A DNA stretch of 64,000 nucleotides from Euryodendron excelsum (Eukaryota; Streptophyta; Magnoliopsida; Ericales; Pentaphylacaceae): contig CM065397.1 of NCBI GenBank assembly GCA_033060915.1, forward strand, positions 26,608,501 to 26,672,500, given 5' to 3'. Under the pieces are notes generated by a model. It saw only the letters and a program-made list of their open reading frames with translations, had not been told where the DNA came from and ran no database searches. Of the stretch, positions 47,641 through 56,866 are shown piece after piece; position 1 is the stretch's first letter, and every line of letters begins with the position of its first letter. Position numbers and translations under genes: made by a program.

Positions 47641-48701
47641 ATATAAATTTTGTGGGGGTCGTCTATATATGCCTTAGCATTTATTCTAGCCATTAGAGAT
47701 AGTTGGGGTTACATTTAATGCAAGATCAAAGCTTTAGAACGTTTAAAACTACCATTACAGTGGCATGGGTCGACTCCTTCTCCGGATGTGTCGACTCCTT
47801 TAAGTTCTTAACATAATTCTAACGCAATCTGCCTCCATGTGTCGACTCTTGGCAAATAAAGTGTCAACTCCTTTCAGTTTTAGCATGTATCTCTAAGGCA
47901 CTATCCCGATGTGTGGACTTCTGCCGATCTCATAGGCTTCATTTTGCAGGACTTCTCCAACTTTCTTTTAATCCTTTAAGTACTTTAATGATATTCCAAA
48001 TTAGGCTTCTAGGGCTTGAAATGTTTCCTCCAAGGGTTCCTCAATCATAGCCTTTTCCATTGATCCAAGACTTCTTCAAATATTAAAAAGAGCTTCCAAC
48101 ACTTGTGATATCCTCTTTAGCTAATCTTCAGATCTTCTCATGCCATATAATGGAAAACGTCAGCTCTTGCTGCCGACCTTCTTTAGAAGATGTAAGCTCT
48201 ATTAAGAAGGTATAAGTACTTCCTGCTGACCTTGGTGTTAGTACTTGATGTCGATCTCTTTTTAAGTATCAGCGTCTCAGAGCTAGACTTCAATACTTGA
48301 TGCCAATCTTCTTCTCATTTTTGCCTATCTCTTTTTAACTGTTGCCGATTTCCTTTTGATTATTGCCGAAATCCTTTTCTGATCTTGTTATGCCATACTA
48401 TAGAATGTACCAATTTTTTCACAAAGGTTTTCACCTTTTTCTCTTTGTTGTCGATATTCTTTTCAATAATGTTGATCTTGTTTTCAAGTTCAGATCTTCT
48501 ATTCTTCTAGGATACCTTCATCATTACTTTATACTGACCTCATGACACTTATTGCCGATCTCTATATACTTGATGTTGTTCTCCATATTAAGATTCAAGT
48601 CATAGTCTAATTAATGAGTAACATAATCTGCACACTAAGTAGAATCATTAGACAATTAAACTAAGTTTTGTTATCATCAAAATCAAGGCATAGAGTCAAC
48701 A
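47641..48701 (-). mobile_element. Copia copy B 5' LTR, right piece
   Basis: Continues from 21571: the ATATAAATTTTGTGGGGGTC block parallels ATATATATTTTGGGGGTC in copy A (about 13175). It has GTGTCGACTCC motifs, a TGCCGAT-rich stretch at 48130-48590 that the left LTR lacks, and ends GGCATAGAGTCAACA at 48701, the sense start TGTTGACTC. Confidence 0.82.
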
Positions 48702-48791
48702 ATGGGGAGAGCGGGTCACCTTGCCTAAGGCCTCTACCTAGTTAAAAGAATTCTATCCTTTTGTCATTCTATATGAGAGCCAGTTGGGTAG
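48702..48791 (-). pseudogene. LINE (L1-type) reverse-transcriptase scrap
   Basis: The minus strand reads RGLRQGDPLSP, a highly conserved reverse-transcriptase motif of plant L1 LINEs, preceded by an ND.KRIEFF-like segment with an in-frame stop. Only about 90 bases survive, bounded by the copia LTR edge on the left and an Ogre LTR start on the right. The copia tandem was probably inserted here. Confidence 0.75.
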
Positions 48792-49452
48792 TGTAAGCAC
48801 CCCATTTTTGCCCACATGGTGATCTTCGGTTCGACCAGGCTCACTTTCAAATATTGCATGCACATTTAGACTCACACCTTCCCTCCAAATTCCAATCCAG
48901 TCCACCGATCACTTCCTGGGCCCGTCAGGCCCACTTGAAGCCAAGTGACCATTTTGGCCCTAGGCATTCAATTGCTTTCGAGAACCACACTGTCTTTGGG
49001 TATCAAACTGGTTACCTTCTAAGGATGCTTCTAATAGTATTCCCAACCTTTCAATACCTTTTCAGACCATTCTGAGTCCATTCTGGTAAGCCCGGTTCAA
49101 AATAACTATTTTGCCTTTGGTAGGCCAGTTGTCTTTTCCAACCACACTGGCTTTGGGTATCAAACCGAAAATTTCTTTAAACACTCTTAATAATGTTTCC
49201 AACCCTCTAGCATTCTCGCATGTCACTCCAGGCCCATTCTGGTGTTCCCCTATTTAAATGATCGTTTTGCTCCTGACAGGCTGGTAAACCTTTTCAACTA
49301 TTCTAACATTGTTTCTCGAGCCAATTACCTCTAGGACACTCTCTCGAAGGTTCCCGTCTATTCCTGGTCAAGTTTGGTTACTCAAAATCTTCTGGGATCA
49401 AATTAGACAATGCTCAGGGGCATTGCTGAGTGGGCACAAATAGGTGCTTACA
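48792..49452. mobile_element. Ogre LTR ends joined head to head (foldback-like)
   Basis: The left end TGTAAGCACCCCATTTTTG and about 580 bases after it are plus-strand LTR start, with CCGGT-type units. The last 50 or so bases (GACAATGCTCAGGGGCATTG, then GTGGGCACAAATAGGTGCTTACA) are the same LTR start in minus orientation. The 661-bp unit therefore has inverted termini. No 5-bp duplication flanks it (GGTAG left, AGCTT right). Confidence 0.7.
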
Positions 49453-49712
49453 AGCTTCGCATACATAAGGCATAGCTCCCTATAGAAACAGAAGTCACCA
49501 ATGCAATTTAATATCATATCTAAATATGTAATAGACATGTATCATCACCATCATGATAATCCTAAACATCTACCCCTACTCATACATCTGGCTATCTAAA
49601 TTATAAATATACATTATATGCGAAGATTACAAATAAATTGTTTGACAAAATTATAATGTATATCCAAGACAGAGGACGAAAGAAGAGCTAGGCCCATAAC
49701 AAAGGGCACCCA
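49453..49712. other. Unassigned AT-rich stretch
   Basis: No open frame, repeat unit or recognisable element. It may be the 3' flank of the gene remnant at 49713-50010. Confidence 0.4.
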
Positions 49713-50010
49713 TCAGAAGTCAAAGTTAATGTCCAGATCGAAGTCACCAAAGCCCAGCTCAGGAGGAGGCAGTTGACTATTAGAAGCATCAACATCCTAC
49801 AAAGAAGAAGAACTTGAATCAGTAAAGTAGATAGACAATTAAACAAAGCCAAAATAAAAAAGAAGAAGATAATTAACCCCGCCACCTCCCATTTGAGCCA
49901 ACCACGCAGTCAAAGTGGCTACCTCAGCTTGGTATTGGTCCCTCTCCATCTAAAACTATTTTTTCTCAGTCTGGTACCAGTCTCTCTGATCCCTCAGGGC
50001 ACAAATCCCT
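49713..50010 (-). pseudogene. Two-exon gene remnant, family not recognised
   Basis: Minus strand. An upstream part reads LRDQRDWYQTEKK, then stops, then MERDQYQAEVATLTAWLAQM ending in glycines (49878-49949). A G|GTTAAT donor (49876-49877) and TTCTTTGTAG|G acceptor (49797-49798) bound an 81-base T-rich intron. Exon 2 (49713-49796) continues in phase 0 as DVDASNSQLPPPELGFGDFD and ends LDINFDF-stop. Splicing keeps the frame, which supports real coding ancestry. Charged heptad-like spacing suggests coiled coil. Proteins with such C-termini occur in plant DNA transposons, but I cannot assign a family. Stops upstream show decay. Confidence 0.45.
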
Positions 50011-51075
50011 CAGCCCGACACCATAAATCCACTGCCTCTTGACCCACGACGTAGCCTCCAACCACCACCTAAAACTAGGTGAAGCCACCTATGGATCAAG
50101 CTCTAAAGTGGGTGGTGTAATCAATCTTTGGAGGGAGCAAAAAATCAGCACCAAACTAACACTCCCTGTACGGAATAGGGACCCCCTCGACCAAAACTTC
50201 AAACATATGCTTAGAAGCAATGTTTTGAAATTTGAATCGTTGAACGAACCAAAAAATTGACCGAGTTATGGGTTACTGGTTCAACCGTTAGTTCAACTGG
50301 TATTGAACCATCATGTAATAATTACATCATATATATTTCAAATAATAAATAATGAATAAAAACAAGCATTAAAATTACAAAGAAATCATCCAAGCACTAA
50401 TAATATAAGCACAAGAAATGAACACTAACAATAAACACGCAATAGTAATAAAACTTGCATAAATAATAAGCTGAATAAAGTGAACCTTTAACATTCTCCA
50501 AATAAAAGCACTAACAAGAAAGAATGAACGCAGATAACTTTAACTAATAATTTAAATTAATTTACATATGTTTTTAGATAAATAAAAAAAATTGAGACAT
50601 CTGCATAATTGAAATTTGAGGGCGGATTCAATTCTTAGAGATGGTCAAGGCCTAAAAAAAGAACTAATGATAGGAGAGCAACCAAAAAAAAAAAAAAAAA
50701 CTACTGATGGGTGAATGTAAATTTTGGTGTTTGGCATGATCCATTAGTTGGCCAATGAATCTCCATATTTACAATAGAGTGACCGTGAAAACAAACGAGA
50801 GCATCTTTTTGGAGCACAAAAAAATCAAAGAAAGCAAAAGAGAGTAGTCTTCCAAAAATCCAATCTATAAGAAACTCCCTTTTACTCTACTTTATCATCA
50901 CTAACTGCCCCATTAACCACAACCAAACCATCATCGTATTGCTTGAGATTTGCGTAAAGCACAGATTGTCGGCGATGTTGATTGAGAGGCATTGCCCATC
51001 ACTCATCAGTAGGGAACTTCTGGTTGGGCAATGATAATGGCCAATCGAAAGGCATCACAGTGTAACCAAACTACC
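50011..51075. other. Unassigned stretch with possible hAT-type MITE end
   Basis: At 50222-50310 the words CAATGTTTTGAAA, TGAATCG, GGTTCAACCG and GTTCAACTGG resemble the ends of common plant hAT-like miniature elements. The opposite terminus is not visible. The rest is AT-rich (A-run at about 50684) without a credible frame. The plus-strand frame 50039-50260 shows no domain. Confidence 0.3.
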
Positions 51076-51079
51076 ATAG

Positions 51080-51124
51080 AATAGAGAGAGAGAGAGAGAG
51101 ACAAAGACAGAGAGAGAGAGAGAG
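51080..51124 (+). repeat. (GA)n microsatellite
   Basis: GAGAGA runs interrupted by ACAAAGACA, just left of a copia LTR edge. Confidence 0.9.
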
Positions 51125-51131
51125 GCAAGCA

Positions 51132-52433
51132 TGTTGACTTAAGGTTGATCCCTTTGTTGATTTTGATGACAACAAAACCATATGGTTATTATCTAATGAT
51201 TTCAATTGAGTGTGTACATTAGATTATAATAATTTAATAATAAGAAAATAATTGAGCTGATTGGTTGAGAACCTAACAAAAAGATTACTTAGATAATCTT
51301 ATTCTCGAAGAGATTGAAGATGCTCAAAGAGTTCAACGAATATTGAAAAGAAGGATGCAAGTGACTAAAGATCTTATGATGATTCAAGAAGCAAAGCACT
51401 CAAGCAAGATCATTTGAAGAGTTTTCAAGTTGACGTGGAATCAATTCTTGAAGACTAAAGTACAAATAGAAGTATTGATACAAAAAATGATTTCAAGCAG
51501 ACTTGAAGACCGAAGAGCTGGCACTATACAAATATTGTTGACATTTCACTATGAAGACCCTCGATCCTCATGGCCATATCAAATCCACTGAAGCATCAAT
51601 TGCATAAGAAAGGGGGAGCAAAAGCTTGTATGCTATGAGGCATAAAGCAGAAAAGAAAAGGGGAGTAAGTTTCTGCTTATCACATTGGAAGATATTGAAA
51701 AACTTGTGTTGAGAAGCTTGTCAAGAAACTGTGGAGACAATGAGTATGATGAGTTAACACATTTAGCAGTCTCATAGTTGCAACCTCATTTAGAGCTCCT
51801 ATAAGACATAAAAGCTCACTATGAAGATTTGAAGATGTCTTGCAAAAATGGAAGAACAAGAGACCCACTCAAAGACATGGAAGCTTTCTTGGAAGATTTG
51901 AAAATGTCTTGAAAGTATGGAAGAAATCACAAGACTTGGAAGCTTCATTGAATATTATGTTGAAGTCTTGAATAGATGGATGAAGTTATATTGATTGAAG
52001 AATCCTAGAAGCAATCAAGTTGATAAAGATCAAGAAAAGAAATTGAAGAAGTTCAAAGAAACATAGAAGATCAGTTGAAGAGAAAAGATCTCAAGTCATG
52101 GAAGCTTTCTTGAAGATTTTGAAGAAAACTTAGATAAATGGAAGAAGTGATGTTAATTGAAGAACTCTAAATGTAATCAAAAGTGAATTGATTTCATCTT
52201 GAAGAGTTGAAAGTGTTCTTGAAGTCAACATGCCTTGAAGAAGTCCTTTCAAGCCTTAGAAGCTTTATTTTGATGATCCTTGAAAAGCTTGAAAACATTG
52301 AAGAAGATCGAAGAAATATTGCAAAAGTTAAGGACTTTGCTAAAAAGAGTCGACCCCTCAAGCTTAGGAGTCGACTCATTGAGACAGAGAGTTGAGTTTG
52401 TAAATTTAGACCAAAAGAATCGACCTTTACCAG
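51132..52433 (+). mobile_element. SIRE-like copia LTR, plus strand, left piece
   Basis: Opens TGTTGACTTAAGG, then TTGATTTTGATGACAACAAA, the usual start of SIRE/Maximus-type LTRs and the same block seen inverted at 19391 and 48701. Downstream are GAAGA-rich sequence and AGTCGACTC motifs (52347-52380). It is interrupted by a solo Ogre LTR and continues at 56429. Its orientation is opposite to copies A and B. The 62-82 codon frames over 52194-52442 are incidental. Confidence 0.75.
52429..52433 (+). repeat. Target-site duplication ACCAG, left copy
   Basis: Repeated at 56424-56428. Confidence 0.93.
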
Positions 52434-52680
52434 TGTAAGCACCCCATTTTTGACTGCTCGGTAGTCTACACTCCGTCCAGACTTGTTTTCAAGTCATTGT
52501 AGGCATATTCCAATCGAAACCAATTCTCTAGGTCCAAATTCCATCTTTCCATCGCTTCGTGGGCCTGTCAGGCCCAAATAGAGGCAAAATGACCAAAATG
52601 CCCTTAGGGGCATTGTCCTTTCCAAAACCTTTCCAATCCCACTCTCGAGACAGTTTATTCCTCGAGACGGTTCCGATCCA

Positions 52681-53409
52681 GGCACGTCTCTTCGGAGACG
52701 GTAAGACCCCTTTCCAATCCCACTCTCGAGACAGTTTATTCCTCGAGACGATTCCAATCCAGGCGCGTCTCCTCGGAGACGGTAAGACCCCTTTCCAATC
52801 CCACTCTCAAGATAGTTTATTCCTCAAGACGGTTCCAATCCAGGCACGTCTCCTCGGAGACGGTAAGACCCCTTTCCAATCCCACTCTCGAGACAGTTTA
52901 TTCCTCGAGACGATTCCAATCCAGGCGCATCTCCTCGGAGACGGTAAGACCCCTTTCCAATCCCACTCTCAAGACAGTTTATTCCTTGAGACGGTTCCAA
53001 TCCAGGCATGTCTCTTCGAAGACGATAAGTCCCCTTTCCAATCCCACTCTCGAGACAATTTATTCCTCGAGACGGTTCTAATCCAGGCACATCTCTTCGG
53101 AGACGATAAGTCCCCTTTCCAACCCCTCTCTTGAGACAATTTATTCCTCGAGACGATTCCAATCCAGGCACGTCTCTTCGGAGATGGTAAGACCCCTTTC
53201 CAACCCCTCTCTCGAGACAGTTTATTTCTCGAGACGGTTCCAATCCAGGCACATCTCTTCGGAGACGGTAAGACCCCTTTCCAATCCCACTCTCGAGACA
53301 GTTTATTTCTCGAGAAGATTCCAATTCAGGCACGTCTCTTTGGAGACGGTAAGACCCCTTTCCAATCCCTCTCTAGAGACAGTTTATTCCTCGAGACGGC
53401 CCGAGTAGC
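52681..53409 (+). repeat. 81-bp tandem repeat, nine units, exact period
   Basis: GGC landmarks after ATCCA fall at 52681, 52762, 52843, 52924, 53005, 53086, 53167, 53248 and 53329, always 81 apart. Each unit has CGTCTC-TTCG (or CTCG)-GAGACG, GTAAGACCCCTTTCCAATCC, and two CTCGAG sites around AGTTTATTC. Because 81 is 27 codons, long frames stay open on both strands (191 codons on plus, 169 on minus). They are by-products of the period. Confidence 0.96.
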
Positions 53410-54024
53410 AAAACTACTCACAAAACCGTTAGAGTAGCGGAAATACTCACAAATAGGTCGATATAGGGAATTGGCAACAAACCCCTGTGTCACGACGACC
53501 GCCGTTAGAGTGGCAGAAACACTCAAAACCCAGGTCAACACCAGTGTCTGTTAGCCCACTTCAGTGAAAAATGACCAAACTGTCCTTTAGACCTTTTTCG
53601 AGACTTTCCGGTCAAGTTGACCATTTGGCCCCTAGGCGTCCGAATGCCCTGGGAACCACACCGGCTCTGGGTATCAAACCGGTAATGTCCCGAGAATACT
53701 TTTTATAGTATTTTCAACCTTCCTTTACCTTTCCGAAACGTTCCGAGTCAGTTCCGGCAAACCCGATACAAAATGACCGTTTTGCCCTTGGAGGGCTGGT
53801 CTCCTTTTTCGACCACACCGGCTCTGGGTATCAAACCGGTAATGTCTTGAGAATACTTTTTATAGTGTTCTCAACCTTTCTTTACCTTTTCGGATGGCGC
53901 CACTAGTAGTGGCTGGTCTCTTTTTCCGAAGCCAAAAATTGGGCTTGGCGCCACTCCTAGTGGCGCAATAGTGTAAATTCTGCCCCTGGCGCCACTACAA
54001 CAGGCGCTAGTTTTGTCAAAACCT

Positions 54025-54033
54025 CTATAAATA
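54025..54033 (+). promoter_or_regulatory. TATA box of solo LTR 52434-56423
   Basis: CTATAAATA just after the GCGCC cluster, as in the sister LTRs. Confidence 0.75.
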
Positions 54034-56423
54034 TAGAGGCCTCCTCCAACGTGAAAAGGGTCCGTGAACTCAGTCTCTAAAAAATCAATATATAATTCGA
54101 TATACAGAGCTCGAACACTCCTAAAACCTAGCCTCCTTAGGTTTTCCAAACCCTAGTTTACCATATCCACATAACAGAGCTCCTAGCCTCATAAACCCAC
54201 TCCTATACAAACCCTAGCCTCCTATATACACTTATACCTCATACACTCATACACTAGCCTTCAAACCTCCTTTGAAGACTTGAAGAGCTGCAATCTAAAG
54301 CTTGAAGACAACTCTTGAAGATTGAAGACAAAAATCAAGATGAAGACCGAAGACCGAAGAAAGCAAGGCGCGCAAAATAAAAAGATACAAGGTAGGTTCT
54401 CCATTTAAATTTCCGCACTTCCCCCCCCCTTCTCTCTCCTAACCCACTTGGGTTTTCTCTATTTTAATTCCCCCATCTCTCCTCCCCCCCCCCCCCCCCC
54501 CCAATTTCTTTGCATGCTTGAAACAAGGGGATTCCCGGTCCATGTGTAGGATTGGGCTATTGGAGAGTCACCGTGTCGAGGGCTTTCTTCTAGTCTAACC
54601 AAAGACCACGTAGGTCCGGCCCCCTTGATTATGTGGTGAAGCCTTAACCTTGTATGTTCACGACCCCAAATTGCATAGTGCATATCATAGTCTTGCATCT
54701 TCCAAAAACCGTTTTCAAAGTTGTTTTTCAAAACGTTTTCAAACTTGTTTTCAAAACTACATCGAAATCTCTTTTTCAAAAACTTGTTTTTAAAACCACA
54801 ATTCTAGAGTGATTCTAGCCTTTCCATGGTTAGGGTTGCTTTAGGAAAGTGTTACATTAAAAGTGACCTTTTTGGTCTATATTTTCAAATGTTATTGTTT
54901 TCCAAAACCACTTTCTTAAAGTGGTTCTAGCCCTCTTATGGCTAGAATCGCTTTAGGAAAGTGAGACGTTTTCATACTTTCCAAAAAACTCTCTCTTCAA
55001 AACTTCCTTGTTTTCAAAGCTTTCCAAATTCAAAACTTCCCTTTTTTCAAACATTCCAAAATTCAAAACTTTCTTAATTTGAAACTTTCCAAATTCTAAG
55101 CCTTTCTTAAACTAAACTTTTCCTAATTCAAAACATTTCTAAATTCAAAACTTTTCGATTTTCAAAACTTTCCTAATTTGGGAACTTTCCTAATCTTAAA
55201 ACCCTTCCTTTTTCGAAAACTTTCTAAATTCAAAACTTTCCTATTTTCAAAACTTCCCTATTTCAAAAAAGTTTTCTAATTTCAAAACTTTCCTAAATTC
55301 AAAACTTTCTTAAAGTGAAACTTTCCAAAAATGACACTTTCCTAAATCAAACCTTTCCTAATTCGAACCTTTCCTAAATCCAATCTTTCTTAAACTCTTA
55401 AGTCTTTCCTAGGTCTCCTATCTTTCCTAAGTCTAGGTTTCCTAAACCTCCATCTTTCCAAAATCAATATTTTCAAATCAAAGTCCAATCTTCTCAACTT
55501 CAATTTTCAATCTCCTCTTCTAATTTCAAATCAAATTCAATTCCGAATTCCATATTTTTCTTCCAATCCAACCTTCTATTTTCAATCGGACTCTGGTCCG
55601 AACTACGACTGACCTGATTCCCCCAAAGGGATACGTAGGCAACCTTCATAGGTGCGGTCACAATACTTTTCGAACTTTCAATTCCACCCTCATGGGTGTG
55701 GTTTCCAAAAACTTTTCAAATCTCAAATTCCAATCTACTTTCAAACTTCCAATTTCAAATTTCTATTTTCAATTTTCAAACTTTTCAATTTCAATTCCAT
55801 CTCTTCAAATCTATTTTCAAATCAAATCAATTTCAAATCAATCTTTTTTCCAAATCTATTTTTCAATTCTCTTCTATTGCACTTGCATATCATGCATCAT
55901 ATTTTTCAAACATTATTTTTCAAAGTGGATAGGATTGGACATGGGTTAATTAAAGACTCTCGTAGGTGAATCTATGGTAGATTGACATGTAGGTACCAAA
56001 AGGGCGGGGTAGGATGATAGCTTACTGCGTCTTCCCTACACGTAACCAACCTCCGAACTTAGAATCACTGTTTTCAAAGACCAAAAGGAGTTATTTTTCT
56101 AAAAAGGGCTAAATGTTTTCCAAAGGTTGCCAAACAACCCGTTTTCCTAAAAAAACCCTCTCTTGAGGAGATATTTTCAAATCGTTTTCCAAAAACCCTA
56201 AGTGTAGTCTTCGGATTATTCTTAGTTTTTAGGTGACCTAACTCACCATAATCAAGTTAGGTGGCGACTCCAAATTTTTTTCAAAAGCCCTTTATTCAAA
56301 CCAATTTTTCAATTCAAACCTAGTCGCACTCATTCTTCTAGGAGGGTAAGTTCTAACGAGAGAGTACAGCATTTTTCCCACTTGTGTGAGTATTCATCGA
56401 GTGCAAAAAATCTAGGCGCGACA

Positions 56424-56428
56424 ACCAG
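56424..56428 (+). repeat. Target-site duplication ACCAG, right copy
   Basis: Equals 52429-52433. Confidence 0.93.
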
Positions 56429-56608
56429 TCAGGAGTTGACCCCTTAAGGCAGAATACTAAAGCAGATCTAAAAAGAGTCGACCCTTGATAAAAAGAGTTG
56501 ACTGCCAACAACAACAGCTATATTTCTGGCAATTGTAGAAGTGCGATCTGCCACCAAAACCACTCTCATTCATCTCTAACAGCTATAAGCAACTCAAGGC
56601 TATATATA
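56429..56608 (+). mobile_element. SIRE-like copia LTR, plus strand, right piece
   Basis: Continues the interrupted LTR with GAGTTGACCCCTTAAGG and AGAGTCGACCCTTG motifs and a CTATATATA stretch (56600-56608) that may be its TATA box. It is cut by the Ogre LTR at 56609; the rest lies beyond the window. Confidence 0.65.
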
Positions 56609-56866
56609 TGTCGCGCCCAGATTTTTCGCACTCGAGGAATACTCACACAAGCGGGAAAAATGTTGTACTCTCTCGTTAGAACTCACCCTCCTAGAAGAAT
56701 GAGTGTAACTAGGTTTGAATTGAAAATAGATTTGAATAAAGGGCTTTTGAAAAAAGTTTGGAGTCGCCACCTAACTTGATTAAGGTGAGTTAGGTCACCT
56801 AAAAACTAAACATAATCCAAAGACTACACTTAGGGTTTTTGAAAAACGATTTTGAAAACATCTCCT
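56609..56866 (-). mobile_element. Ogre/Tat LTR end, host of the next insertion
   Basis: Plus-strand left edge TGTCGCGCCCAG, with the primer-site mimic near 56762. After 258 bases it is cut by a second LTR edge. The remainder must lie to the right of the window, or be lost. Confidence 0.85.

Larger units (their letters stand above)
52434..56423 (+). mobile_element. Solo Ogre/Tat LTR (4.0 kb), plus strand
   Basis: Starts TGTAAGCACCCCATTTTTG and ends TAGGCGCGACA, flanked by ACCAG, with no interior. Contents: nine 81-bp units (52681-53409), CCGGT units (53640-53880), a partly decayed GCGCC cluster (53894-54010), TATA (54025-54033), the U5 island (54440-54710) with an expanded C-run (54486-54503), a shortened G-poor tract (54960-55920), the ACATGTAGGTACC block (55985) and a primer-site mimic (56262-56271). 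Confidence 0.95.

Noticed and set aside
48792..49452. Ordinary solo LTR or MITE with duplication
   Set aside because: Flanks GGTAG and AGCTT do not match, and the two ends are the same LTR terminus in opposite orientations.
50222..50310. Confident hAT MITE
   Set aside because: Only one end-like segment is visible; no second inverted terminus or 8-bp duplication was found.
52559..53333. Long open frames of 191 codons (plus) and 169 codons (minus)
   Set aside because: Both cover the 81-bp array. A period of 27 codons keeps any stop-free unit open on either strand; the repeated peptides follow the DNA repeat.
55652..55969. Phe/Ser/Asn-rich frames such as 105, 85 and 78 codons here and 94-100 codons near 57400, 59000 and 61100
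   Set aside because: Three overlapping frames open at once in low-complexity G-poor or C-poor DNA indicate composition, not coding.
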